Shown here one piece after another: positions 1 to 7,138 of a stretch of DNA of 31,359 bases. The stretch's first letter is position 1. Every line of letters starts with the position of its first letter. Origin of the DNA: 66-474 sp039923855 (GTDB taxonomy: Bacteria > Pseudomonadota > Gammaproteobacteria > Xanthomonadales > Rhodanobacteraceae); contig JBDTBW010000060.1 in the NCBI GenBank assembly GCA_039923855.1, positions 1 through 31,359 of the forward strand, given 5' to 3'. A model generated the notes under the pieces. It had not been told where the DNA came from, did not search any database, and saw nothing but the letters and a program-made list of their open reading frames with translations. The translations under genes and the position numbers were made by a program.

Positions 1-30
1 GGGCCAGCGGGTGCAAAGTCAGTGGCATCG

Positions 31-183
31 TCAGGCCCTCAGCTGCTGGTAGAGTTGCCGCATCACATCACGCGCCACGCTCAAACGCCAGACTCGTTCC
101 TCGATAGAATCACACGGGACCTGACACTTACCGAGTCTAGCCGGTGAGGGAGTTTGGCTAAGATGTCTGAAGGGCGTCACCAT
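31..183 (-). CDS. Possible small hypothetical protein (50 aa)
   Basis: Short reading frame directly downstream of the DegS-like gene on the same strand, 14 bases after its stop. It starts with ATG at 183 and ends with TGA at 31. The C-terminal half (IEERVWRLSVARDVMRQL) is charged and amphipathic like a real helix, whereas the N-terminal part looks random. A second ATG on the minus strand at 28 opens another frame that runs off the window. I recognise no family. It could be the tail of a gene remnant, a small protein or chance. Confidence 0.2.
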   Translation of the reverse strand: MVTPFRHLSQTPSPARLGKCQVPCDSIEERVWRLSVARDVMRQLYQQLRA

Positions 184-197
184 GCTCCCCGCGTCTG

Positions 198-1388
198 TCA
201 GCCGTGGCTGGTGACGCCGGTCAAATCCGGTCGCCGCGCCAGCACCACGTCGGTGTGGAAAGGCGCGCCGGCGCGCAAGCCGGAAACCTCGATCGTGGTG
301 CCGGGTTTGATTTCTGCCTCGCGGTTGCGCAGATCGGCCGGGTCGAGGATCGGCCCCTTGCCTAGCATGAGCAGCACATCGCCGGTTTGAAGTCCCGCGC
401 GTGCGGCAGGTCCGCCGGGATACACATCGGTGACAGTGGCGCCGCGCGCCGCCGCGGGCAATCCCGAATCGGCCGCCACGCTGACCCCCGCGTAATCGAC
501 CCCCAGCCAGCCGCGCACCACGCTGCCGTGTTCGACGATCTGCTCGAGCACCATTTTGGCGGTGTGCACGGGAATCGCGAATCCAATGCCCTCCGCGCCG
601 ACATCGCGTTGCAGCATCGCGGTGTTGATGCCTACCAGTTCGCCGCGCGCGTCCACCAGCGCGCCGCCGGAATTGCCGGAGTTGATCGCGGCATCGGTCT
701 GGATGAAATCCTCGTAAGGCGAAAGGCTCAACTGCCGGCCGATCGCGCTGACAATGCCCATGGTCACGGTCTGGCCGATGCCGAACGGATTGCCGATCGC
801 CAAGACCACGTCGCCGACCCGTGGCAGTCCGGATGCGGTCTTTATGGAAGGCAAGCGGCCGGCGTCGACCTTGAGCACGGCCAGATCGGTATCGTTGTCG
901 CTGCCGATCACGCGCGCGTGCGCGACCCGTCCGTCGTACAGCATCACCTGGATGTCGTCGGCGCCAGCGATCACGTGGTTGTTGGTCAGCACGTATCCGT
1001 CCTGGGTGAAAATCACGCCGGAACCCAGACTCTGCTCGCGGCGTTTCAGCGCGGGGCCGGTTTCACCGCCGAACAGGCGCTGCATCAGCGGGTCGGGAAA
1101 CACCTTGACCTGGTGTTCGGTCACCACCTTGTCGGCGTAGATGTTGACCACCGCCGGCGCGGCGCGCGCGACCGCGTCGGCATACGAAACCGGGCCGTTT
1201 CCGGAGATGTCTTGTGGCGCGGGTGCTGGCGCGATCTGCGCGGACGGAGTGAGTGCCGGCAGGCCCAGCCGTGCGCGCAGCCGGGCGCCGAGGCCGGGCC
1301 ACAGCAGCCCGATCACGAACGCGGCGGCGAGGCCTGCCACCACGAATTGCAACACGAAAATGGCGGGACGAAGGAGGCGAAAAGGCAT
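198..1388 (-). CDS. DegS/AlgW-type inner-membrane serine protease with one PDZ domain
   Basis: Trypsin-like periplasmic protease anchored in the inner membrane; family members sense misfolded outer-membrane proteins through the PDZ domain and cut an anti-sigma factor to start the envelope stress response. The 396-aa protein has one N-terminal membrane segment (about residues 8-30), a proline/alanine-rich linker, and a protease domain with the full triad: His138 in TNNHVI, Asp168 in NDTDLAVLKV and Ser240 in NSGNSGGAL. A single PDZ domain (about 282-380) includes GPAARAGLQTGDVLL. One PDZ plus a membrane anchor fits DegS/AlgW better than DegP/DegQ, which have two PDZ domains and a cleaved signal peptide. 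It is divergent to petABC, a neighbourhood also seen in Pseudomonas and Xanthomonas. No clear ribosome-binding site precedes the ATG. Whether to name it degS, algW or mucD cannot be decided from sequence. Confidence 0.9.
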   Translation of the reverse strand: MPFRLLRPAIFVLQFVVAGLAAAFVIGLLWPGLGARLRARLGLPALTPSAQIAPAPAPQDISGNGPVSYADAVARAAPAVVNIYADKVVTEHQVKVFPDPLMQRLFGGETGPALKRREQSLGSGVIFTQDGYVLTNNHVIAGADDIQVMLYDGRVAHARVIGSDNDTDLAVLKVDAGRLPSIKTASGLPRVGDVVLAIGNPFGIGQTVTMGIVSAIGRQLSLSPYEDFIQTDAAINSGNSGGALVDARGELVGINTAMLQRDVGAEGIGFAIPVHTAKMVLEQIVEHGSVVRGWLGVDYAGVSVAADSGLPAAARGATVTDVYPGGPAARAGLQTGDVLLMLGKGPILDPADLRNREAEIKPGTTIEVSGLRAGAPFHTDVVLARRPDLTGVTSHG

Positions 1389-1477
1389 GGGAGCGCCGGC
1401 GTCTCATTGTGCACGGCGGAAGCGATCGTTAAACTACCACGATTTTGGGGCTGGGCTGTCTCGAAGCGCTGAATCGC

Positions 1478-1492
1478 GCCGCACTGTGCGGC
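1478..1492. repeat. Perfect palindrome upstream of petA
   Basis: GCCGCACTGTGCGGC forms a 7-bp inverted repeat around a single T, 35 bases before the petA start in the divergent region between the protease and the bc1 operon. It could be an operator or a leader hairpin. No convincing -35/-10 pair was found nearby, so the function is open. Confidence 0.4.
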
Positions 1493-1527
1493 AATCGGCT
1501 CGGTTCTTCTGCTTGGTGGAGAGTTTG

Positions 1528-2127
1528 ATGGCGAACGAAGGGGTCAATCACGGCCGGCGGCGTTTCCTGGCCGGTACCACCGCGGTGATCGGGGGCATCG
1601 GCGTGGTCGCGGCGGCGATCCCGTTCGTGAAATCATGGGAGCCGAGCGCGCGGGCCAAATCCGCCGCGGCGCCGGTCACCATCGACATCGGCAAGGTCGA
1701 ATCCGGCCAGATGGTGCGTTATGCGTGGCGCGGACTGCCGATTTTCGTAGTCAACCGCGCCGCGCAGCAGCTCGCCGAGCTGCCCGCGCAAGATCCGCGG
1801 CTGAGGGATCCGAAAAGCCTGCAGGACCAGCAGCCCAAGTATTGCCAGAACGAACACCGTTCGATCAAGCCCGAATGGATGATTCTGATCGGCATTTGCA
1901 CCCATCTGGGTTGCGTACCCGACTACAAGGGTGAGGTCAGGGCCGAACCTTTCGACCCGAACTGGAAGGGCGGATTCTTCTGCCCTTGCCACAAGTCGCG
2001 CTACGACATGGCCGCGCGCGTGTACGACGGCGTGCCGGCGCCGTTGAACATGGTGGTGCCACCTCATCACTATATCGACGATACCCACGTCCAGATCGGC
2101 GTCGATCCCTCCGGAGCCGCGACATGA
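1528..2127 (+). CDS. petA: Ubiquinol-cytochrome c reductase, Rieske iron-sulfur subunit
   Basis: Rieske [2Fe-2S] subunit of cytochrome bc1; it takes an electron from ubiquinol at the Qo site and passes it to cytochrome c1. The 199-aa protein starts with a twin-arginine-type N-terminus (GRRRFLAG) and a hydrophobic anchor (about residues 17-35), typical of Tat-exported Rieske subunits. The cluster ligands lie in CTHLGC and CPCHKS; the second box has Lys where CPCHGS is most common. The ATG at 1528 is chosen because GGAGAG lies five bases upstream and the Tat signal follows at once; the frame extends further 5' without homology. The stop overlaps the petB start by four bases (ATGA), so the two are translationally coupled. 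Confidence 0.96.
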   Translation: MANEGVNHGRRRFLAGTTAVIGGIGVVAAAIPFVKSWEPSARAKSAAAPVTIDIGKVESGQMVRYAWRGLPIFVVNRAAQQLAELPAQDPRLRDPKSLQDQQPKYCQNEHRSIKPEWMILIGICTHLGCVPDYKGEVRAEPFDPNWKGGFFCPCHKSRYDMAARVYDGVPAPLNMVVPPHHYIDDTHVQIGVDPSGAAT

Positions 2128-3413
2128 CAGAACACGTCACCATTCGTCCACGCAACCGCGTGCTGGCCTGGGTCGAGGAGCGCCTGCCGATCCTGTCGTT
2201 CATGGCCTCGCACACCAGCGGCTATTACGCGCCGAAAAATTTCAATGTGATGTATTACTTCGGTTCGCTGGCGCTGCTGGTGCTGGTGAACCAGATCGTC
2301 ACCGGCATCTTTCTGACGATGAACTACAACCCGAGTGCGGCGGGCGCGTTTGCCTCGGTCGAATACATCATGCGCGATGTCGAATGGGGCTGGCTGATCC
2401 GCTACATGCACGAGGTCGGCGCCTCGATGTTCTTCATCGTCGTGTACCTGCACATGTTCCGCGGATTGATGTACGGCTCCTACAAGAAACCGCGGGAACT
2501 GGTGTGGCTGCTCGGCATGCTGATCTTCCTGGCGCTGATGGCGGAAGCCTTCATGGGCTACGTGCTGCCGTGGGGCAACATGTCGTTCTGGGGCGCCAAG
2601 GTGATCATCTCCTTGTTCAGCGCGGTGCCGGTGATCGGCAACACGCTGGTGACCTGGATCATGGGCGATTTTCTGCCGGCCGATGCGACGCTCAATCGTT
2701 TCTTCGCGCTGCATGTGATCGCGCTGCCGCTGGTGCTGCTGCTGCTGGTGGTGCTGCATTTAGCGGCGCTGCACGAGGTCGGCTCCAACAATCCCGATGG
2801 CGTGGAGATCAAGCGGACCAAAGCGCCGGATGGAAAGCCGCTGGACGGTATCCCGTTCCACCCGTATTACACGGTCAAGGATCTGTTCGGCACCGGCGTA
2901 TTTCTGATCATCTGCGCGTTCATCATTTTCTTCGAGCCGACGGTCGGCGGCTGGTTCCTCGAGCACGACAACTTTATCCCGGCCAACAATCTGGTGACTC
3001 CGACGGCGATCAAGCCGGTGTGGTACTTCACGCCGTTCTACGCGATTTTGCGCATGATTCCGAGCAAGGGCCTGGGCGTGATCGCGCTGGCCGGGTCGAT
3101 CATCGTGCTGTTCCTGGTGCCGTGGCTGGATCGCGGCAAGGTCAAGTCGATCCGTTACCGGGGCCTTGGCTACAAGATCGCGCTGGCTGTGTTCGCCGTC
3201 GTATTCGTGTTGCTCGGCTCGATCGGCGCCGACAAGACCGCGGAATGGATTCCGCAGATCTTCGGCCCCAATGCCAATGTGACATCCATCGAGAACACCT
3301 TCGGGCGGATTCTGACCGTGCTCTACTTCGGGTTTTTCCTGTTCCTGTGGGCGTATACGTATTTCGGCTGGGAGAAAACCAAGCCGGTGCCGGAAAGGGT
3401 TACTACGCATTAG
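2124..3413 (+). CDS. petB: Ubiquinol-cytochrome c reductase, cytochrome b subunit
   Basis: Multi-span core of the bc1 complex carrying hemes bL and bH and forming the Qo and Qi quinone sites. The 429 aa match the usual bacterial length. Candidate heme ligands are two histidine pairs, His96/His110 (in RYMHEVGAS and VVYLHMFRG) and His197/His212 (in FFALHVIAL and VVLHLAALH). The Qo-site signature that is often PEWY reads PVWY at residues 298-301, followed by FTPFYAILR. The start overlaps the petA stop, with GGAG seven bases upstream. Followed after 81 bases by petC in the same direction. The assignment is secure. Confidence 0.97.
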   Translation: MTEHVTIRPRNRVLAWVEERLPILSFMASHTSGYYAPKNFNVMYYFGSLALLVLVNQIVTGIFLTMNYNPSAAGAFASVEYIMRDVEWGWLIRYMHEVGASMFFIVVYLHMFRGLMYGSYKKPRELVWLLGMLIFLALMAEAFMGYVLPWGNMSFWGAKVIISLFSAVPVIGNTLVTWIMGDFLPADATLNRFFALHVIALPLVLLLLVVLHLAALHEVGSNNPDGVEIKRTKAPDGKPLDGIPFHPYYTVKDLFGTGVFLIICAFIIFFEPTVGGWFLEHDNFIPANNLVTPTAIKPVWYFTPFYAILRMIPSKGLGVIALAGSIIVLFLVPWLDRGKVKSIRYRGLGYKIALAVFAVVFVLLGSIGADKTAEWIPQIFGPNANVTSIENTFGRILTVLYFGFFLFLWAYTYFGWEKTKPVPERVTTH

Positions 3414-3436
3414 ATATGCATCCCAGCGCAAAAAAG

Positions 3437-3454
3437 GCGGCCATCCTTGGCCGC
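3437..3454. repeat. petB-petC intercistronic hairpin
   Basis: Perfect 7-bp stem GCGGCCA/TGGCCGC with a 4-base loop, preceded by six A. Read on the minus strand it has a stem followed by a T-run, like a terminator, but no minus-strand gene ends here. On the plus strand it would be a hairpin in the petABC mRNA, which could protect or separate the petAB and petC messages. Confidence 0.5.
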
Positions 3455-3494
3455 ACTCTTGAATAACAGCATCAAAATATCGCGAGTCTGGCCG

Positions 3495-4229
3495 ATGAGC
3501 ATGTTGAAGTCCGTATTGTTAGCACTGATGGTGTTGGGCGCCGCTTCCGCCGCTTGCGCGGAAGAGGGCGGCTATCCGAACGCCAACACCAGCATTGCCG
3601 ATCAGGCGTCGCTGCAGCGTGGCGCCAAGCTGTTCTTCAATTACTGTGTCGGCTGCCACTCGCTGAAATACCTGCGCTATTCGCGGATCGCCGACGACCT
3701 TGATCTCAGCGAGAAGCAGGTGATGGACAATCTGGATTTCACCGGTGCCAAGTTCGGCGACGAGGTGATTGCATCGATGCCCGCGGACGACGCCGCCAAC
3801 TGGTTCGGCAAGGCGCCACCGGATCTGTCGCTGGAAGTGCGTGCGAAAGGCGCGGATTGGGTCAGCGCGTATCTGCATTCGTTCTATCTCGATCCCTCGC
3901 GCCCGGTCGGCTGGAACAATACGGTATTCCCGAATGCGTCGATGCCGTTCCCGTTGTGGGAACTGCAGGGCGTGCAGACCGCGACGATGGCGCCGGCCAG
4001 GCCCGGTGAGGATGCCACCGTCGAGAAACTGGTGCTGAAACAACCGGGCAGCATGACGCCGGCGCAATACGACCAGGCGATCCGCGACCTGACTTCGTTT
4101 CTGGAATACGCCGCGGAACCCGCGGCGCTGAAGCGCACCGACATCGGCGCATGGGTGATCCTGTATCTGGCGTTGTTCACCTTCCTCGCGATGTTGTTGA
4201 AGAAGGAATACTGGAAAGACGTGCATTGA
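3495..4229 (+). CDS. petC: Ubiquinol-cytochrome c reductase, cytochrome c1 subunit
   Basis: Membrane-anchored c-type cytochrome that accepts electrons from the Rieske protein and hands them to soluble cytochrome c or an oxidase. The 244-aa precursor has a Sec signal peptide (LKSVLLALMVLGAASAACA), a heme-binding CVGCH at residues 51-55, and a likely Met axial ligand in ASMPFPLWELQG. A C-terminal anchor (WVILYLALFTFLAMLL) is followed by the charged tail KKEYWKDVH. The start is the ATG at 3495 (an ATG two codons later is equally possible); the frame reads further upstream, through the intercistronic hairpin, but the signal peptide fixes the start here. Third gene of the bc1 operon. Confidence 0.95.
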   Translation: MSMLKSVLLALMVLGAASAACAEEGGYPNANTSIADQASLQRGAKLFFNYCVGCHSLKYLRYSRIADDLDLSEKQVMDNLDFTGAKFGDEVIASMPADDAANWFGKAPPDLSLEVRAKGADWVSAYLHSFYLDPSRPVGWNNTVFPNASMPFPLWELQGVQTATMAPARPGEDATVEKLVLKQPGSMTPAQYDQAIRDLTSFLEYAAEPAALKRTDIGAWVILYLALFTFLAMLLKKEYWKDVH

Positions 4230-4280
4230 TCGTGTGGAGGCACGCACCCGGCAAATTTCAATAGGGATTGTCGGGAACTT

Positions 4281-4449
4281 GAGCGGTTTGAAAAGCGTCA
4301 CGAGCGAGGGCAGGTTGCGCGCCGCCGGAGCGGAGGAACCGGAGTGTACACGTCAGTACATGAGGATTCCTCGGCGCAACAGCGGCACATCCATGTGCCT
4401 GGCCCGTCCGAGCACCGCCGGCGCGCGAGATGCCGAGCGTAGTAGCTTT
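4281..4449 (-). repeat. Dispersed intergenic repeat, copy A (minus orientation)
   Basis: Copy of a repeat found three times in the window. Read on the minus strand it aligns along nearly its whole length with 5116-5303 and, apart from one internal gap, with 23886-24034. It contains the perfect palindrome GGCACAT-CC-ATGTGCC at 4384-4399 and the small palindrome GAGGAATCCTC. It fills the petC-sspA gap in opposite orientation to copy B, so sspA lies between inverted repeats. Apparent reading frames here and in copy B share peptides only because the DNA is repeated. Confidence 0.85.
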
Positions 4450-4479
4450 GCAAATCGCTCTGAAGGGGAGAATGCCAGC

Positions 4480-5106
4480 ATGACCCAAAACGCGCGTTCG
4501 CGCTCAGTCCTCACCCTGTTCACCGCGACGGACAGTGTGCAATGCCATCGCGTGCGGATGGTGCTGGCGGCCAAGGGCGTCGGCTACGATCGCGTCGAGG
4601 CTCCCGCCGGCAAGCCGCCGGAAGAGTTGCTCGAATTCAATCCTTATGGCGATCTGCCGACGCTGCTCGATCGCGACCTGGTTTTGTACGAACCCGCGGT
4701 GATCAGTGAGTATCTGGACGAGCGCTACCCGCATCCGCCTCTGATGCCGGTCGATCCGTTGTCGCGCGCGCGGCTGCGCCTGGCCTGCGTGCGGATGGAG
4801 CGCGACTGGTTGCCCCAGATCGACGCGATCCACGCCGGCGGCCGCGCGGCCGAAGCCGCGCGCAAGCGCTTGCGCGATGGTCTGATGTCGGCGCTGCCGC
4901 TGTTCAGGGCGGCGAAGTTTTTCCTCAACGCGGAAATGAGCCTGGCCGATTGCATGGTGGCGCCGGTGGTCTGGCGGCTGCCTTCGCTGAGTGTGCAATT
5001 GCCGCGCGAGGGCAAGCCGATCCTCGATTACGGCGAGCGCATTTTTCGCGGCCAGGGATTTGCGCGCAGTCTGACCAGCGACGAGCGCAACCTCCACGAT
5101 GCATAA
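4480..5106 (+). CDS. sspA: Stringent starvation protein A (GST-fold, RNA polymerase-associated)
   Basis: SspA binds RNA polymerase and changes transcription in starvation and stationary phase. It has a glutathione-S-transferase fold but is not a transferase. The 208-aa protein has the thioredoxin-like N-terminal domain (LFTATDSVQCHRVRMVLA, then FNPYGDLPTLLDRDLVLYEPAVISEYLDERYP), and the SspA surface motif PHPPLMP at about 85-91, before the helical C-terminal domain. Start ATG at 4480 with AAGGGGAG ten bases upstream. The frame is open further 5', but that part is repeat copy A. Order petABC-sspA-sspB is typical of gammaproteobacteria. Here both flanks of sspA are repeat DNA, so its transcription may be separate from petC and sspB. 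Confidence 0.94.
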   Translation: MTQNARSRSVLTLFTATDSVQCHRVRMVLAAKGVGYDRVEAPAGKPPEELLEFNPYGDLPTLLDRDLVLYEPAVISEYLDERYPHPPLMPVDPLSRARLRLACVRMERDWLPQIDAIHAGGRAAEAARKRLRDGLMSALPLFRAAKFFLNAEMSLADCMVAPVVWRLPSLSVQLPREGKPILDYGERIFRGQGFARSLTSDERNLHDA

Positions 5107-5115
5107 GCGGTCCAA

Positions 5116-5303
5116 AAACTGCTGCGCTCGGCCTGATTCAATTCAGTATGTCGCGTGCCGGCGGTGCTCGGACGGGCCAGGCACATGGATGTGCCGCTGT
5201 TGCGCCGAGGAATCCTCATGTACTGGCATGTACACTCCGGTTCCTGCGTTCCGGCTGCGCGCAAGCTGCCTTCGCTCGCTACGTTTTTGAATCCGCTTCT
5301 GAG
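5116..5303 (+). repeat. Dispersed intergenic repeat, copy B (plus orientation)
   Basis: Second copy of the repeat, ten bases after the sspA stop and ending just before the sspB start. It carries GGCACAT-GG-ATGTGCC at 5180-5195, GAGGAATCCTC, and a directly repeated CATGTAC. Relative to copy A it has extra bases near 5132-5150. Together with copy A it makes inverted repeats around sspA about 0.85 kb apart. Confidence 0.85.
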
Positions 5304-5310
5304 AACCAAT

Positions 5311-5769
5311 GTGAGCGACGACAGCACCGACAACGCGGCGATGACATCCAATCGTCCGTATCTGCTGCGGGCCATGCACGAGTGGATCGGCGACAACGGC
5401 ATGACGCCGTACGTGGTGGTCGATGCGTCGTTCGCGGGCGTGCGGGTACCGCCGCAGGCGATCCGCGAAGGCCGGGTGGTGTTGAACGTCGCGTTGCGCG
5501 CGGTCGCCAATCTCGATCTGGGAAACGAACGCATCCGTTGCATGGCGCGTTTCGGTGGCGTCAGCCAGCCGGTGGAATTGCCGATCGCCGCGGTGCAGGC
5601 GATCTACGCGCACGAGAACGGGCAAGGCATGATGTTCCCGCAAGAGGATAGCGCGCCTGTCGAACACGCCGCCGAATCTGGCACGGTCGAGACGCAGACC
5701 GCCATGCAACCCGATTCGTCCGACGAGCCGCCGCCGAAAGGCCCGCCGAAATTGCGGGTGGTCAAGTGA
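5311..5769 (+). CDS. sspB: ClpXP protease specificity-enhancing factor SspB
   Basis: Adaptor that binds ssrA-tagged proteins from stalled ribosomes and delivers them to ClpXP. The substrate-binding domain spans about residues 13-115, with RPYLLRAMHEWIGDN near the N-terminus and IAAVQAIYAHENGQGMMFP at its end. An acidic/proline linker follows, then the ClpX-docking tail GPPKLRVVK. The GTG at 5311 (152 aa) is chosen because it leaves a normal N-terminal stretch before RPYLL and has GAGAA five bases upstream. The ATG at 5341 (142 aa) is a real alternative, though it leaves only four residues before RPYLL. Upstream sequence is repeat copy B. Confidence 0.92.
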   Translation: MSDDSTDNAAMTSNRPYLLRAMHEWIGDNGMTPYVVVDASFAGVRVPPQAIREGRVVLNVALRAVANLDLGNERIRCMARFGGVSQPVELPIAAVQAIYAHENGQGMMFPQEDSAPVEHAAESGTVETQTAMQPDSSDEPPPKGPPKLRVVK

Positions 5770-5774
5770 AGTCA

Positions 5775-5788
5775 GGATGACTTCATCC
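5775..5788. repeat. Short hairpin after sspB
   Basis: GGATGA-CT-TCATCC just after the sspB stop, without a T-run. The 11-mer TCATCCCGGAC occurs at 5783-5793 and again at 5839-5849, resembling decayed pieces of a REP-like palindrome. It may act as a weak terminator between the convergent sspB and DUF3301 genes. Confidence 0.35.
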
Positions 5789-5859
5789 CGGACAGCACGG
5801 GGATGTGCGCTGACACGGGAGCCAGAATAAAAGGGTGGTCATCCCGGACGGTAGCCTTT

Positions 5860-6303
5860 TCAATGCAACGTTCTGCGCGCCCGTGCGATCGGCACCACGT
5901 TGCCGTCGGCGCCGGATAACCGCGGCAGCGGCTCGCTCGTGGGTGTGATCAACGATGGCTGTTCGCCCGACGGCAGGCTCCAATCGGTCAGCCGCTTGCC
6001 GATCAGGGTCAGACTCCCGCGATGGCGGTCGCCGCCGTCGTAGCTCAATTCGAAACGGTAACCACGTGCCAGCCGCGGCCGGCCGCCGCGCCACAGCGGA
6101 CGCAGCCGTTGCAGGGCGACGCCCTGATCCAGCATCTGCGCGCCATGCTCGGCGCACAACCGCCGTGCGTGCGCGAGCGCCAATTCGCGCGCGGTCATGG
6201 CGTCGTACCAGAGCAGGCCGATCGCGATGCAGACAGCCAGCGGCAGCAGGGCGTCGTTCAAGACTTTTCCGGAAGAATGCGGGCGTGGGTTAATATGGCG
6301 CAT
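5860..6303 (-). CDS. DUF3301 family protein, membrane-anchored
   Basis: Small protein with a single N-terminal membrane segment (LLPLAVCIAIGLLWYDAMTA, about residues 19-38), then the DUF3301 pattern: a charged helix (RELALAHARRLCAEHGAQMLDQGVALQRLR), a YRFELSYDGGDRHRGSLTL strand region and a basic tail. No enzymatic function is known for the family. The ATG at 6303 gives 147 aa, long for the family. A TTG at 6261 (133 aa, starting just before the membrane segment) may be the true start and would leave more room for the divergent FHA-gene promoter. Convergent with sspB. Confidence 0.72.
   Translation of the reverse strand: MRHINPRPHSSGKVLNDALLPLAVCIAIGLLWYDAMTARELALAHARRLCAEHGAQMLDQGVALQRLRPLWRGGRPRLARGYRFELSYDGGDRHRGSLTLIGKRLTDWSLPSGEQPSLITPTSEPLPRLSGADGNVVPIARARRTLH
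6291..6296 (+). promoter_or_regulatory. Putative -10 of the FHA gene
   Basis: TAATAT lies 42 bases before the FHA start codon, in the divergent region with the DUF3301 gene. No good -35 hexamer was seen at the expected distance, so this is tentative. Confidence 0.3.
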
Positions 6304-6338
6304 CGCGCAGCGAGTGCAAGGGCTTCAGGACAGACCCG

Positions 6339-7076
6339 ATGAAACTGGTTTTCGCAGGAGGCGAGCACGCGCCGGTAGAGCTGGACGAAGGCGTCAGCAC
6401 AATCGGCGCGGCGGATGCCGACATCGAATTGGCGCATCCGGGGATCGCGCCGCGTCATGCCGAGATCGAGCGCCAGGGTGCTCGCCTGCAATTGCGCCCT
6501 TGCGCGGAGCCCGTGCGCCTGAACGGACGCCCGGTGCGCAACGCGATCGTGCTCAAGCCCGGCGATACGCTGGAATTCGCCGGCGTGCGTTGCCGGCTGG
6601 TCGATGCGGCGAACGCAGCGGAGGTCGAGGACCGCAGCACGCGATTGCGTTCCGCGGTGCCGAAATTCGTGCTGCGCGGCGTTTCCGGCCCGACCTTCGG
6701 GCGGAGTTTCGCGATCGCGGCTCCGGTGACACTGGGCCGTCAGGCCGACTGCGACATCTGCATCCCCATCGGCGAGATTTCGCGTCATCACGCGCGGCTG
6801 AAGCCGGCGGGCGCTGGCGTGCAGGTCGAGGATCTTGATTCGGCCAATGGTACCTACATCAACGGCAAGCGCGTCCGCACCGGCACGCTGCGCGCCGGCG
6901 ACGAGCTGGCGCTGGACACGGTTCGCTTCATGCTGTTGACGCCGGGCGCGGAAACCGCGGGGGCGCCCGCGCACGCACCCATGCGGCGGCGATCGCATGC
7001 GCTGCGCATCGTCGCGCTGATCGTTCTGGCGGTAATTCTTGGATTGTTGATCGCGCGCGCCGTTCACGCGGTCTGA
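6339..7076 (+). CDS. Tandem FHA-domain protein with C-terminal membrane anchor
   Basis: FHA domains bind phosphothreonine peptides and usually recruit partners in Ser/Thr-kinase signalling or secretion. In the 245 aa there are two: a divergent N-terminal one (STIGAADADIELAHPGIAPRHAEIE, then VRLNGRPV, about 19-80) and a canonical one (about 125-205) with GRQADCDI, EISRHHARL and DSANGTYINGKRV, which carry the conserved Gly-Arg, Ser-x-x-His and Asn-Gly. In the first domain the Arg after Gly and the Ser of SxxH are replaced, so it may not bind phosphopeptides. A C-terminal transmembrane helix (about 224-242) puts the FHA domains in the cytoplasm. No kinase or phosphatase is nearby. Convergent with nadC. 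Confidence 0.85.
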   Translation: MKLVFAGGEHAPVELDEGVSTIGAADADIELAHPGIAPRHAEIERQGARLQLRPCAEPVRLNGRPVRNAIVLKPGDTLEFAGVRCRLVDAANAAEVEDRSTRLRSAVPKFVLRGVSGPTFGRSFAIAAPVTLGRQADCDICIPIGEISRHHARLKPAGAGVQVEDLDSANGTYINGKRVRTGTLRAGDELALDTVRFMLLTPGAETAGAPAHAPMRRRSHALRIVALIVLAVILGLLIARAVHAV

Positions 7077-7105
7077 AACAGGAAACTTGATCAAAGCCGG
7101 CTGCT

Positions 7106-7138
7106 GTGAAAAGTGCAGCCACAGATGGCTGCTTTCAC
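7106..7138. terminator. Bidirectional terminator between the FHA gene and nadC
   Basis: Long stem: GTGAAA, a 3-base bulge, GCAGCCA, loop CAGA, TGGCTGC, TTTCAC. With A-rich and T-rich arms it suits termination in both directions. The right arm covers the nadC stop codon. Confidence 0.65.

Noticed and set aside
151..166. AGTTTGGCTAAGATGTC resembles AGTTTGGCTAAATGTC at 31141-31156
   Set aside because: Eleven identical bases plus a gapped extension; could be chance, and nothing else around the two places matches.
4258..5543. Frames near sspA sharing the peptide RAGGARTGQAHGCAAV
   Set aside because: They share sequence only because both lie in copies of the intergenic repeat; not a protein family.
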